DNA from: Syntrophorhabdaceae bacterium PtaU1.Bin034
GTDB taxonomy: Bacteria > Desulfobacterota_G > Syntrophorhabdia > Syntrophorhabdales > WCHB1-27
Length of the DNA: 57,618 nucleotides
Reading direction: 5' to 3'
Assembly (NCBI GenBank): GCA_002067405.1
Contig: MVRP01000006.1
Location: 1 to 57,618 of the forward strand
Of the stretch, positions 34,457 to 43,905 are shown one piece after another; position 1 is the stretch's first letter; the number at the start of each line of letters is the position of its first letter. Below the pieces are notes generated by a model. That model was not told the origin of the DNA and ran no database searches. It saw nothing but the letters and a program-made list of their open reading frames with translations. Both the position numbers and the translations under genes were made by a program.

Positions 34457-36766
34457 TTATGCTTTTTCGACCTCGACAAGGTTCGTGTGCTGCGGGTTCG
34501 AGTTGCTCATGTAGCTTCCCCGCTGGGTCGTGAGCATATTGATCGCGCCGTTCGTGTCCCGCCCTTCCGCGTCCGGGGTGTACCAGGACCCCTGCGGCAG
34601 GGCCACCACACCCGGCATGATTCTAGTGGTGACTTTGGCCCTGGTCAGCGTGACGCCGCGGTCATTGAAAACCCTTATCGGGTCGTCGTCGGCAATCCCC
34701 CTGGCTCCGGCGTCGAGGGGGTTGATCCAGAGTTCCTGGCGGCCCGCTTCCGTCATCCACGGATTGTTGTCGTGGAGCGAATGGACGCGCCGCTTGACGT
34801 GCCAGCCGGTCAACTGTAAAGGGTATCTCTCTTTGCGCGGGTCCTCGGGACCGTCGAAGGCGGGCACGTACCTAGGCGCTGCCGGTACTTCGGCGGGGTT
34901 GTTCCGGTCATGGAGCCTTCTGGAGAAAATCTCGATCTTTCCCGAAGGGGTGGCGAATTTGTGGTGTTCCGGGTCGGCGATCTGGGCGGCGAATGCCACA
35001 AGGGGACCGTCATGGCCTGTCCTGAAGACCCCCTCTTCGCGGAACCGGTCAAAGCCGGGAAAGTCCGGGTGGGCCTCGGCGGTCGGCCCGGTGAAGGAAC
35101 GGAGCCAGCCGACGATATCCTTCCCCTCATGGAACCGTTCCCCGATCCCCAGCTTTTCGGCCACCTCGCACAGCCACTCGTACTCGTCGCGGCACTCGCC
35201 GGGCGGTTCGACAATCCGCTTCATGTAGATGAGATGCTCTCCCTGCCCCCACGGCATGACGATATTCTCCCTTTCGAACTGGTCGGCCGCCGGCAGCAGG
35301 ATGTCGGCAAAGCGGGCGCTGGGGGTCATGAACAGGTCGGAGGCGACGATGAACTCCACCATATCCTCATCTTCGAGGATGCGCCGCGTCCGGTTGATGT
35401 GGGAGTGCTGGTTGATCAGCGCGTTCCCGCCCGGATTGATTATCATCTTGATGTTGCAGGGAAGCCTGTCGATGCCCTGAATGAGGTCCTTTTCAGCGGT
35501 CATCTCCTTACCGCGGACGACCGCGTCCGTCCAGATAAAGCAGGATATCTTCACGTGGCCCCCGGGGATCGGAATCGTGCCGTAGGCGACGGAGCCGGGT
35601 CTGCCACCGTGCCCTGATGCCCATCCACCACGGATGCCGACGTTGCCTGTCATGCACGCCAGGGCCGCGGCCGCGCGCACCGACTGCTCTCCGTTCGCGT
35701 GGCGCTGCTGGCCAAACCCCTGGATCAGGGCTGCCGGCTTGCTGGTAGCGTATTCACGGGCGAGACGGCGTATCCGCTCGGCCGGTATCCCCGTGATCGG
35801 CGCTGCCCACTCGGGCGTCTTGGCCTGCCCGTCCGCCTGACCCAGGACGTATGCCTTGAAAGATTCTCCCGGGTCTGTCCCTTCAGGGAGATGCTCTTCA
35901 TCGAAGCCGAGACAGTAGGTATCGAGGAAGCGCTGGTCGTGCAGATTCTCGGCAATCATCACCTGGGCCATGGCAGCGAAAAGGGCGCTGTCGGTGGTCG
36001 GCCGGATGGGAATCCACTCGTCTGCAAGAGCGATAGCGGTGTCGGTGTACCGGGGATCGATGGCGATGATGCGGGCGCCGGCCTCTTTAGCCAGCCGCAG
36101 GTAGTACATGGTGTTGGTGCCGAACACCGTTTCCGCCGGGTTGTGCCCCGCAAGGATGATCAGCTTCGAATCCTGCCAGGTCTTGCGATGGCTGCCGGTC
36201 ATGACCGTCCCGTACGTGAGGGGGGTCGCATAGGAGGTCTGCCCGGAGGAGTAGGTTCCGTAGAATTCGAGGTAGTCCCCCGTATACAGGCTGATCAGGC
36301 GGTTCACCCAGAAGGGCGAGTTGTTGAGCCCCCGCACACCGCGGGCATAGTTATTGTAGATGGAATAGAGGCCGTAGGTTTCGTGTACCCGTTTGATCCG
36401 GGCGGCCACAATGGTGGTTGCCTCGTCCCAGGAGATGCGCTCGAATTTTCCCTCTCCCCGTGTGCCGACCCGTTTGAGGGGATACTTGAGCCGGTCGGGA
36501 TGATACAGTATCTGCCGGTACGAACGGCCCCGGAGGCAGGCCCGCAAGGCGGGCCGGTCCGGGATATCCGGGGACGGGTCGGTCTCGATTCGGATGACCG
36601 CCCCTCCCCTGACATGGACGCGCAGGATGCAACGTCCACCGCAGTTGTTGCTGCAACTCGTGGTTATGACCGTCGTCTCCTCCCGTGCAGAAGCCGCGGC
36701 TCCCGTCACGGAAGGGCAAGGCCGCTCACGGTATGCTTCCCTGGAAAGTGACCACTTGTCGTCCAT
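34457..36766 (-). CDS. DMSO-reductase family molybdopterin oxidoreductase (DmsA-like)
   Basis: A 769-residue catalytic subunit of a molybdenum bis-MGD enzyme. It has an N-terminal [4Fe-4S] site with Cys38, Cys42, Cys46 and Cys77 (TTSCSNNCGGRC and RACLRG). FYGTYSSGQTSY around residues 168-179 includes the Ser that ligates Mo in DMSO reductases. The guanine dinucleotide-binding blocks (WQDSKLIILAGHNPAETVFG, FGQQRHANGE) are present. No twin-arginine signal is visible in the first 35 residues, so it may be cytoplasmic or start elsewhere. It sits in the ABC/desulfinase operon, so S-oxide or related sulfur compound reduction is plausible. The DmsB-like partner gene is frameshifted; no DmsC anchor is seen. 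Confidence 0.9.
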   Translation of the reverse strand: MDDKWSLSREAYRERPCPSVTGAAASAREETTVITTSCSNNCGGRCILRVHVRGGAVIRIETDPSPDIPDRPALRACLRGRSYRQILYHPDRLKYPLKRVGTRGEGKFERISWDEATTIVAARIKRVHETYGLYSIYNNYARGVRGLNNSPFWVNRLISLYTGDYLEFYGTYSSGQTSYATPLTYGTVMTGSHRKTWQDSKLIILAGHNPAETVFGTNTMYYLRLAKEAGARIIAIDPRYTDTAIALADEWIPIRPTTDSALFAAMAQVMIAENLHDQRFLDTYCLGFDEEHLPEGTDPGESFKAYVLGQADGQAKTPEWAAPITGIPAERIRRLAREYATSKPAALIQGFGQQRHANGEQSVRAAAALACMTGNVGIRGGWASGHGGRPGSVAYGTIPIPGGHVKISCFIWTDAVVRGKEMTAEKDLIQGIDRLPCNIKMIINPGGNALINQHSHINRTRRILEDEDMVEFIVASDLFMTPSARFADILLPAADQFERENIVMPWGQGEHLIYMKRIVEPPGECRDEYEWLCEVAEKLGIGERFHEGKDIVGWLRSFTGPTAEAHPDFPGFDRFREEGVFRTGHDGPLVAFAAQIADPEHHKFATPSGKIEIFSRRLHDRNNPAEVPAAPRYVPAFDGPEDPRKERYPLQLTGWHVKRRVHSLHDNNPWMTEAGRQELWINPLDAGARGIADDDPIRVFNDRGVTLTRAKVTTRIMPGVVALPQGSWYTPDAEGRDTNGAINMLTTQRGSYMSNSNPQHTNLVEVEKA

Positions 36767-36853
36767 AAGCGTGCTACCTCCTTGTCCCTCTCCCCCGGAG
36801 GAGAGCGGCCGGGGGGACGGCCGGGGGGAGAGGTTGGAGGAGGAAAAAAACCG

Positions 36854-37981
36854 TCATAAGGCCGTGCACGCCGGCTCTGCTCGGCATGGCGAGGTCCCGG
36901 TTCCCACCTGGCCGTCGAGCAATGCCAGGGCCTGTTCCAGGAATGATCTGTCCACCCATTGGTGTACGTCAAAATCGTTTTCGATGTAGCCGTGATCCAG
37001 AAGGAATCTCTTTTCGACCTCGATCCCCGCAATGCTTCTGCCGGTGAGGTTCGGCACGAAGTTGTACCCATCGAGTACCCGGGCAGCCCCGATGGGGCAG
37101 CGGTAGGAAGTCACATTGGCGAATAACCTGCCTGCTTCGGCGTGATTTTCGTTGATCCACCGGCCGCCCCGTATAGCCGCCTTGAGATAGGCAACGACAA
37201 TTTCAGGGTTGTTCTCCGCGAGATCAGCGCTCACCGTGATCGTATGAGGGGTGTTGGCCACCTGGAGCGTCCAGTCGGGATAGTGTCCCAGGTCCTCGAT
37301 AGCCTTGACCTTTCCTTCGCCCTCCAGGATCTTCGCCCTGCCGAAATCGGCATAGATCGCGTCTACCTCACCGGTAAAAAGGGCCTCGACCTCGGCGCCG
37401 GAAACCACGTTGACCTGCGCGGCGTCGAAGGCGTCGAGCGGCTTCTGCGCCGGTTTCGGCGGCAGGAACCCGGCGCCGTGCGAAATCAGCTCGACTATCT
37501 CCACATCGTTTCCGGACAAACCGTTCAGCTCCAGGGCGAGAAGAATCCCCCGCTCCGCTGTGGCCCGCCAGAAGTCGATTCTGTCAGTGTCGGCCCGTCG
37601 GGGAAGGGCGATTTTCTTCCCTCTTAAGTCACTGATCCTGTTGAAGCGGGCATGGGCAGCGACAATGATCCGGCCACCTGTCCCTGAAAAGGTGAGGCCC
37701 ACCACTCGCGTCTTCTCTCCCCGGGACCGCGCCCAGATGGCGGGGATGTTTCCGCCGTCCCGGAAGAAGTCCGGGAGCTGGTGGGTGAAATGGGTCGGCC
37801 AGTCATGCTCGGGCCGCGATCGGATGTACCGGGGGGCGGCACCGACCGCGGCCAGTTCCTCCTCCAGCCACCCCTTCTCCACCGCCACATGCGATCCCAA
37901 GGGGACCGGGCAGATGGTATAGGTTATCTCCCTGAGGCCCGGCTCGCTCTTTTCCACTCTCTCCGTTCCTGTGACACTCAT
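36854..37981 (-). CDS. DszB-like sulfinate desulfinase (NMT1/SsuA fold, no signal peptide)
   Basis: A 375-residue protein of the binding-protein fold but without any signal peptide. It aligns by eye with DszB, the 2'-hydroxybiphenyl-2-sulfinate desulfinase. YTICPVPLGS matches YSNCPVP around catalytic Cys27, HFTHQLPDFFRDGG matches HFTYDQPAYTRFGG, and the catalytic triad falls on Cys24, His64 and Arg74 with identical His-to-Arg spacing. DszB releases sulfite from an aryl sulfinate in the cytoplasm. It could still be a cytoplasmic binding-protein relative, but the triad makes the enzyme reading better. AAGGAGG precedes ATG 37981. It follows a permease by 34 nt and precedes the DmsA-like gene. 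Confidence 0.78.
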   Translation of the reverse strand: MSVTGTERVEKSEPGLREITYTICPVPLGSHVAVEKGWLEEELAAVGAAPRYIRSRPEHDWPTHFTHQLPDFFRDGGNIPAIWARSRGEKTRVVGLTFSGTGGRIIVAAHARFNRISDLRGKKIALPRRADTDRIDFWRATAERGILLALELNGLSGNDVEIVELISHGAGFLPPKPAQKPLDAFDAAQVNVVSGAEVEALFTGEVDAIYADFGRAKILEGEGKVKAIEDLGHYPDWTLQVANTPHTITVSADLAENNPEIVVAYLKAAIRGGRWINENHAEAGRLFANVTSYRCPIGAARVLDGYNFVPNLTGRSIAGIEVEKRFLLDHGYIENDFDVHQWVDRSFLEQALALLDGQVGTGTSPCRAEPACTAL

Positions 37982-38015
37982 TGTGACTCCTCCTTATGCG
38001 TGATTTATGACCACC

Positions 38016-38864
38016 TTAAGTGGCAAAGCTTTTTTTCCATTTCACAAAGCGTTTCTCCACCCGTACGATCACGGTGTCGATCAGGTAGCCTACCAGTCCG
38101 ATGACGACGATGACCACAAAGACCTGCTTTGTCAGAAGCAACTCCTGGCCTCTGGTCAGGACATACCCCAGGCCTATGCGGCCCGAAAGCATCTCGGCGG
38201 CCACGATCATGGCCCAGGCCATGCCCGCCCCGTAGCGTATCCCCACAAAAATGGTAGGGAGGGCCGCCGGGAAGATAACCCGGCGGATGAGCTGCGCCCG
38301 CGTGAACTGGTAGACCTTCGCGACTTCGACGTATTCGTGGGAGACACTCCGTATGCCCTGGAGTGTGTTGAGGAAGACGGGGAAGAAGACCGCCTTGCCG
38401 ATCACCACTAGTTTTCCGAGGTCGCCGATGCCTACCCACAGAATAATGAGGGGCAGGAACGCTATGGCGGGCACCTGCCTGATAGAATTCAGAAGAGGTC
38501 CGAAGAGCCGCTCCACTGTCTTCGACAAACCTGCCATTGTTCCGAAGCCGAGTCCCAGGAGACCTCCCCAGATAAACCCGCGCACTACCGTGTAGATGCT
38601 CACCCAGAAATCGAGCAGGAACCGGTCGTTTTCCACGCTTTCGAAAAAGGTGGAGACCACACTCGAGGGGGTGGGCAAAAAGACGGTTCTCACCCACTTG
38701 AGCTGTCCGGCCGTCTCCCAGAGCAGCACCAGGAGCACAGGCACGGCCATGCCGGTAAGCAGCGTGCCGAAGGGCAGGGAAGCGACGTATCTCCTGGTTG
38801 ACAGAGCGATCCGCGCCGGCGGTAGCTCCTTGCGTTCGTCCAATACACCGGTTTCATTACTCAT
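38016..38864 (-). CDS. ABC transporter permease, SsuC/TauC family
   Basis: About 282 residues from ATG 38864 (GGAGAAAGCA upstream; a TTG four codons earlier is open). It has a family-typical membrane core and the coupling loop EYVEVAKVYQFTRAQLIRRV, followed by FVGIRYGAGMAWAMIVAAEM. It stands just downstream of the binding protein gene ending at 38880, and the ATPase at 39994 completes the importer. This gives a classical ATPase, binding protein, permease order ahead of the desulfinase gene. Confidence 0.9.
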   Translation of the reverse strand: MSNETGVLDERKELPPARIALSTRRYVASLPFGTLLTGMAVPVLLVLLWETAGQLKWVRTVFLPTPSSVVSTFFESVENDRFLLDFWVSIYTVVRGFIWGGLLGLGFGTMAGLSKTVERLFGPLLNSIRQVPAIAFLPLIILWVGIGDLGKLVVIGKAVFFPVFLNTLQGIRSVSHEYVEVAKVYQFTRAQLIRRVIFPAALPTIFVGIRYGAGMAWAMIVAAEMLSGRIGLGYVLTRGQELLLTKQVFVVIVVIGLVGYLIDTVIVRVEKRFVKWKKSFAT

Positions 38865-38879
38865 TGCTTTCTCCAAACC

Positions 38880-39932
38880 TTAGTACACTGAGTACTGTCC
38901 GCCTTTAAAAAACCGCCTGTCCACGAACGTCTCGATCTGGGCATCGGTAAGGTGCTTCTTTGTCAGGAAATCGTCCCCGTTCTTGATGCCCCATTCCTGG
39001 AACAACTTGATCGACTGGACGGCCTCCTTCCAATCAGGCTCTCCGGGGGCGAAACTGTATGATGAGTCATCGGTGATCATGAACTTGGCCACGTACTTGG
39101 GTATTCTCATCTCGCGGGCAATAATGCCGGCTGCTTCATCAGGGTTTCCGAGTATCCACTTGATCGTTTTCTCGCGGACCGTGAGAAAGGCCTTCACCAG
39201 ATCGGGACGCCGCCAGGCGAAGCCCTTGATCGCGAAGATCGATGTCCTTCCGCCGCCGTTGAGGTAGACCCCGTTCGGCAATGATGTCGAGATTTCCTTG
39301 ATGATCTTCTCGGTGTAGAGCGGCGCGGCAAGCACGGTGGACGGGTGGAGCGACAGGGAGTCGATCTTTCCCGCGAGAAGCGCGTTCGTCGCGGCGCTTC
39401 CCTGGATGTTCTCATGGCGGACCGCGCCCTTTTGCAACGCGGTGTCCAGCGGTACCCCTTTTATTTTCAGAAGCTCAAAGGCAGAGAAATAGGGGCAGCT
39501 GATACGCCATGCGCCGAGCTTCTTTCCCTGAAGCGCGTGTACCGAATTGATAGGGGAATCCTTGAGCGCGACCAGGACATTGCGCCGTGGCGGGGCCTTC
39601 TCGCTTATCCAGACGATCTCGGCGTCCAGGCCGTTCAGCTTGTGCAGCAGCGCGGGGTACTGCATGCGGAAGGCAAAATGGAGCCCTCCCTTGTCGAGCA
39701 GAACCGCTTCCGCACCCATGGCCGTAATGTCGATAAGTTCGGTGGTGGCGTTATACTTGCGGAACTCCTCCTGCAGCCAGCCCTTGGATTGGGCGACGGC
39801 CGTCCACTCGTTGAGCGGGATTTTGGTGGCGAAGGCCGCGTCCGCCGCCGATTGCACGGTCGCCCTCAGCCCGAGGATGATGACAAGGGCCAGCAGGGCC
39901 GTTCCCAGGATTGTCGATGGCAATCTTCTCAT
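38880..39932 (-). CDS. ABC transporter solute-binding protein, NMT1/SsuA family
   Basis: The start is set at ATG 39932, preceded by AAGGAGG; a longer frame begins at 40004. The 350-residue product has a signal peptide (RRLPSTILGTALLALVIILG, then cleavage after an Ala-rich segment near ATVQSA). The family body follows: KSKGWLQEEFRKYNATTELI-like start, LQGKKLGAWRISCPYFSAFE and LAGKIDSLSLHPSTVL. It resembles taurine/sulfonate binding proteins in layout. It follows the ATPase and precedes a permease, forming one importer module in the minus-strand operon. Confidence 0.88.
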   Translation of the reverse strand: MRRLPSTILGTALLALVIILGLRATVQSAADAAFATKIPLNEWTAVAQSKGWLQEEFRKYNATTELIDITAMGAEAVLLDKGGLHFAFRMQYPALLHKLNGLDAEIVWISEKAPPRRNVLVALKDSPINSVHALQGKKLGAWRISCPYFSAFELLKIKGVPLDTALQKGAVRHENIQGSAATNALLAGKIDSLSLHPSTVLAAPLYTEKIIKEISTSLPNGVYLNGGGRTSIFAIKGFAWRRPDLVKAFLTVREKTIKWILGNPDEAAGIIAREMRIPKYVAKFMITDDSSYSFAPGEPDWKEAVQSIKLFQEWGIKNGDDFLTKKHLTDAQIETFVDRRFFKGGQYSVY

Positions 39933-39993
39933 GCGTCTTTCCTCCTTGTTAATAAAGTCGGTACGTGCGGCCCGCCCTGGCCGCACAATGGAT

Positions 39994-40776
39994 TCAGATG
40001 GCATAGCTAAAGTAATGGGGCGCCTCCAGATGGAACTCCCTCAGGACCTCTTCTTTGATCCTGAGCAGATCGATGTCAGCCCGGTTCCTCGGCCGGCCTA
40101 GCGGGACCCGGATCACGCGTTTCACGCTTCCGGGCCTGTTCGACATAACGACGACCTTGTTACTGAGGTAGATCGCCTCTTCGATGTCGTGGGTGACCAT
40201 GATCATGGTCGACTCCTCCTCCTGCCATATCTTCTCCAACTCCTGCTGCATGTACATACGCGTCATTGTGTCCAGGGCTCCGAGGGGCTCGTCCAGAAGA
40301 AGGATCTCCGGCCTCCCCACCAGTGCCCGGGCGATCGCCGCCCGTTGCGCCATGCCGCCCGAGACCTGCCCCGGATAGGCCTTTTCAAAGCCGTTAAGGC
40401 CGACCAGACGCAGGTACCTGCGGACGATCTCTTTTTTTTCATTGCCGGCTTTCCCTTTCAGGCCGAAACCGACATTCTCCTCAATGGTGTACCAGGGGAA
40501 GAGCCGGTGGTCCTGGAACACGACCGCCCGGTCGGTACCCGGTCCGCTGATGGCCCGGCCCGCAAGGGTGATGCTCCCGCCGAAGTCATCTTCCAGGCCG
40601 GCAATGATCCGGAGCAGGGTGGTCTTGCCGCACCCACTGGTACCGATGATCGAGACGAACTCTCCTTCGAGGATACTGAGGTTGACATCCGCGAGGGCGG
40701 GCACGGATATTTTGTTGCCCTTGTAAACCTTGTCCAGATTCGACACCCGCAGTTTTTCGGTACGTTCGTTGGCCAT
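39994..40776 (-). CDS. ABC transporter ATPase, SsuB/TauB family
   Basis: A 260-residue nucleotide-binding subunit with Walker A GTSGCGKTT, Q-loop VVFQDHRLFPW, signature VSGGMAQR, Walker B ILLLDEPLGALD and the switch His in MVTHDIEEA. AAAGGAG precedes ATG 40776. It is the only ATPase on the minus strand and may energise both permeases in this operon (38016 and 42888). Confidence 0.93.
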   Translation of the reverse strand: MANERTEKLRVSNLDKVYKGNKISVPALADVNLSILEGEFVSIIGTSGCGKTTLLRIIAGLEDDFGGSITLAGRAISGPGTDRAVVFQDHRLFPWYTIEENVGFGLKGKAGNEKKEIVRRYLRLVGLNGFEKAYPGQVSGGMAQRAAIARALVGRPEILLLDEPLGALDTMTRMYMQQELEKIWQEEESTMIMVTHDIEEAIYLSNKVVVMSNRPGSVKRVIRVPLGRPRNRADIDLLRIKEEVLREFHLEAPHYFSYAI

Positions 40777-40837
40777 CGGTGAATCTCCTTTTGTCCGGTG
40801 GGGCCGGACGGGACGAACAAGTTTCTTCGTCGGCGCG

Positions 40838-41743
40838 TCATACGGTTTTCCGGCCCACAGGACACACGGTCATACATTTCTTGTAGCAGGCATCGAAACC
40901 CTTTAAACAAGCATCCCGGTCTATCCGGGCCATCCGGTTCACCTGCCCCCCGACCTTAAATTCATGGACTTCTCCGAACGCTCTGCCGACGCAGTTGGTA
41001 ATGCACAACGAGCAGTTCTCGCCGAGGCAGAGGGGTCCCCGGATCATGGGATCGGACCTAAGCGGCGCGGCGGTGATGATGGAAACGAAGCGGTTCCTCG
41101 GCCCGTGCTGTGGCGTTAACAGCAGATTGCTCAGACCGAACCGGCCAAGGCCGGCAGCCACAGCGGCATGCCGATGGGAAAACGGCCCGAACCATTGGGG
41201 CGCCCTTGGCAGATCACGGTTAATGTTGCCAGGCCACGAAAATGTCTGCCCGTAGGTCGTCGGCAGGTAGATAGACTTGAACCCGGCGTTTTCTAGGAAG
41301 ATGGCCGCATACATGCTCATGGTCTGCAGCTCGATGTTGATGATCTCGTGACTCCCCCTGCGCTCGATGTGGTTCCGCAATGCCTGCCTCGGCGACCAGG
41401 TCTTCGTCGTTCCCGCTTTGTCCGTATAGACGTCCTCTTCCTTGATGACCCCGGACCCTTCCATGAAGCGGTCCAGGTTCATCAGCCCTTCAACGATGGG
41501 GAGACCTATGACCACTACCGCCTTCGCATCAGGGATGAAGGCTGTGGGTCCATGACCGGGAGGGGCTTCGTCGAAACGATCGGCAGGGGCCACCCCCACC
41601 GCTGCCAGGCCGTGGCTGATCCGTTCGATGAAGCCCTTCACTTGATCCGTAAGCAATCCGTCCTCTTTGCCGCCTCTCTTCCCCTCTCTACCCTTTACCT
41701 GCTGTGTGTCCGGTGTACTGACTACCGATCCGGGGCTTATCAT
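40838..41743 (-). CDS. QueG/reductive-dehalogenase-like 4Fe-4S protein
   Basis: A 301-residue protein of the family that includes epoxyqueuosine reductase QueG and reductive dehalogenases. The visible elements are AVVVIGLPI, the flavin- or cobamide-domain-like AAVAAGLGRFGLSNLLLTPQHG, and a ferredoxin-like cysteine set (CLGENCSLCITNCVG, then CLKGFDACYKKCMTVCPVG). QueG and RdhA bind cobalamin; no cobalamin motif can be proven here. It overlaps the preceding binding protein gene (ATGA), so it belongs to the transporter operon. A reductive step on an imported compound is a reasonable guess. Not a queuosine gene by context. Confidence 0.72.
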   Translation of the reverse strand: MISPGSVVSTPDTQQVKGREGKRGGKEDGLLTDQVKGFIERISHGLAAVGVAPADRFDEAPPGHGPTAFIPDAKAVVVIGLPIVEGLMNLDRFMEGSGVIKEEDVYTDKAGTTKTWSPRQALRNHIERRGSHEIINIELQTMSMYAAIFLENAGFKSIYLPTTYGQTFSWPGNINRDLPRAPQWFGPFSHRHAAVAAGLGRFGLSNLLLTPQHGPRNRFVSIITAAPLRSDPMIRGPLCLGENCSLCITNCVGRAFGEVHEFKVGGQVNRMARIDRDACLKGFDACYKKCMTVCPVGRKTV

Positions 41744-42789
41744 GACTCGTTCTCCTTGGCATTACTTCCCTGTTTCCTGAAGAAAGGATTGTAGTGGTTC
41801 GAGTAGAAACGGGAGGGCTCATATGTCTCGTTCTTGAACTTCCCTTCTGTTTTCAGTACCTCCAACCAGGGTCTGACGTCGCCGTCGACTATCAAACCGT
41901 ATTTACGCACCCCGAAACCATACCAGTATCGTGCGAGGTCCGGGTTTCCTCCGTTCGTCTTCAGTATCTTTGCGTAGAGCAGTCTTCTCTCCTTCGGGTG
42001 CGATCTGGCCCACTCGAAGGCCTTTGCGCATGCCTCCACGAACTTTCTAGCGATCTCCGGGTTCTCTTTCAGGTACCCCGCTCTGAATATGATCGGCGCG
42101 GTACCGATTTCGGTGCGATTGTAGATATCGTATTCACTGCTGGCCGGCAACTCCCTCGTGCCGCCGCCATCCAGGATCTTACCCTTGATGGGGTCCCCGA
42201 CGGATATGACGTCCACCTGCCTCGTTCTCAGCGCCTGCTCCTGCTGGACCAGGGGAACGAGTATCATCTGCACCTCCTTGGCCGAAACGCCGACCTTCCT
42301 CAGATAGGTCTTGGTCATGTATTCCCATCGCGACCCGAAGGCGGCCATCGCGACCCTCTTGTCCTCGAAGTCTTTTGCGTCTTTAATAGTGCTGTCGTTC
42401 AATACGGTGAAGGCATACCCGGTAGCTTCACTGTCCACTCCGACACCGTTCATGACCGGCCAGATCTTCACGCCGCTCGCAATTGCGCTTGCCACTGCCA
42501 GCCAGGCAGCCGTGGAAAACTCTACGTTGTTCCCCGAGACCGTCTGTATTCCCTCGATTGCCGTTCCGGCGGAGGTCCCCACCTTTTGTAGCTTAATGCC
42601 GGCCTTCTCCAGGTAGCCGAGTTCCTCGGCGAATTCAGCAACGTAAGCGCTGCTCGTGCTGTAAAGGTAGCGCAATGTGACCGGCTTCCCCTGAGCGCCT
42701 TCGGGGCCGGCAAAGGCCCGGTCTACTCCTGTTTGCACCATGACAATCGACAGTAAGAAAAAGAATCCCACTCTCCACTGATGTTTCAT
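41740..42789 (-). CDS. ABC transporter solute-binding protein, NMT1/SsuA family
   Basis: ATG 42789 follows GAGAGGTGAAC and gives a 349-residue protein with a signal peptide (RVGFFFLLSIVMVQTGVDRA, ending FAG). A longer frame to 42915 is open but lacks a signal sequence at its start. The body begins VTLRYLYSTSSAYVAEFAEE, with LGYLEKAGIKLQKV and DFEDKRVAMAAFGSRWEYM. It is the second gene of the minus-strand operon behind leader E3 and lies 98 nt after the permease gene. Its sequence differs clearly from the binding protein at 38880, so the operon may take up two compounds. Confidence 0.88.
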   Translation of the reverse strand: MKHQWRVGFFFLLSIVMVQTGVDRAFAGPEGAQGKPVTLRYLYSTSSAYVAEFAEELGYLEKAGIKLQKVGTSAGTAIEGIQTVSGNNVEFSTAAWLAVASAIASGVKIWPVMNGVGVDSEATGYAFTVLNDSTIKDAKDFEDKRVAMAAFGSRWEYMTKTYLRKVGVSAKEVQMILVPLVQQEQALRTRQVDVISVGDPIKGKILDGGGTRELPASSEYDIYNRTEIGTAPIIFRAGYLKENPEIARKFVEACAKAFEWARSHPKERRLLYAKILKTNGGNPDLARYWYGFGVRKYGLIVDGDVRPWLEVLKTEGKFKNETYEPSRFYSNHYNPFFRKQGSNAKENES

Positions 42790-42887
42790 GTTCACCTCTC
42801 CGTAGGTATTTTTCTCCCATCCGTGCCGGTTGGCCGGTCCATCTTTTGGGGTGATGTCGCTTCGGTGTTCCTTATGACGAACATGTG

Positions 42888-43691
42888 TCAAAGCTGGATT
42901 ACTTCCTCCTTCCATGCCATGATCACCCTCTCGAGCCAGACAAGAAAGTAGTTGACCGACAGGCCGAACAACGCGATAGTCAGGATGGCCGCATACATCT
43001 TGGGTATCTCGAAGTTGTACTGGGAGTTAATGATCATGAACCCCAATCCCGCCTTTGCACCTATCATTTCTGCAGCAACGAGAATGAGTATGGAGTAGCT
43101 GGCGCCGAGCCTGATACCCGTCAAAATGGACGGCATGGCGGCCGGCAGGATTACTTGAGAGAAAAGGCGCACGTCCTTTACCCCCATCGACCGCGCGAAT
43201 TTGATGAGGAGCGGATCGACGTACTTCACACCGCCGATGGTTCCCAACAGGATCGGCCATTGGGTCGCCCAGAACACCATGGCGGTCTTCGAAAGCTCTC
43301 CTATACCGAGGAACAGGATGAAAACCGGAAAGAGGGCGAGAGCTGATGTTTGACGGAACGTCTGTATCAGCGGGTCGATAAACTTCGCGAACCCCTTGTA
43401 CCAACCGATAGCGATCCCCAGGGGAATGACGATGAGCAGCGCGAGGACAAAACCGGTGGCAGCCCGCTGCAGACTGACAAAGAAATGTTCGAAGAGCTCA
43501 CCGGAACCGACTAAGTCCAGCCAGGCCGCAACCACCCTCGACGCGGGAGGGAGAAACGCCGGGTCGATTATGCCGGTCCTCGGCAGTGCTTCCCACAGGA
43601 CCAGGAATATGAAGATGCTCGCCAGCCCTTTTGCGGTGTCGATCACCTTTTGCGGAGCGTGCCTTGTTTTGCGACCCCTTGTGCCTTTCAT
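42888..43691 (-). CDS. ABC transporter permease, SsuC/TauC family
   Basis: A 267-residue permease and the first gene of the long minus-strand operon. The coupling loop is DPLLIKFARSMGVKDVRLF; the membrane core shows LALLIVIPLGIAIGWY and ALALFPVFILFLGIGELS. It is 214 nt downstream of leader E3 and about 290 nt from the start site of promoter P2. It pairs by position with the binding protein at 41740, and its ATPase is probably the one at 39994. Confidence 0.9.
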   Translation of the reverse strand: MKGTRGRKTRHAPQKVIDTAKGLASIFIFLVLWEALPRTGIIDPAFLPPASRVVAAWLDLVGSGELFEHFFVSLQRAATGFVLALLIVIPLGIAIGWYKGFAKFIDPLIQTFRQTSALALFPVFILFLGIGELSKTAMVFWATQWPILLGTIGGVKYVDPLLIKFARSMGVKDVRLFSQVILPAAMPSILTGIRLGASYSILILVAAEMIGAKAGLGFMIINSQYNFEIPKMYAAILTIALFGLSVNYFLVWLERVIMAWKEEVIQL

Positions 43692-43905
43692 ATCCTCTGA
43701 ACCCCTTGTGCCATAACGGCCTGAAGCGCCCTCAATCGAGTAGGTCGGCCTTCTTTCTGTTCAGGGTTGTTTCGTACACCCTTCCGGCGTCAGCGATATT
43801 GCATCTCTCCCATTATCGATTGCCCCCTTCATTTCACCCAGATTGCTATAAGCTTCCTTTAGGCCGTCCTTCCTGGTTATCCGGCAGATTTGTGACGTAG
43901 GCCTT

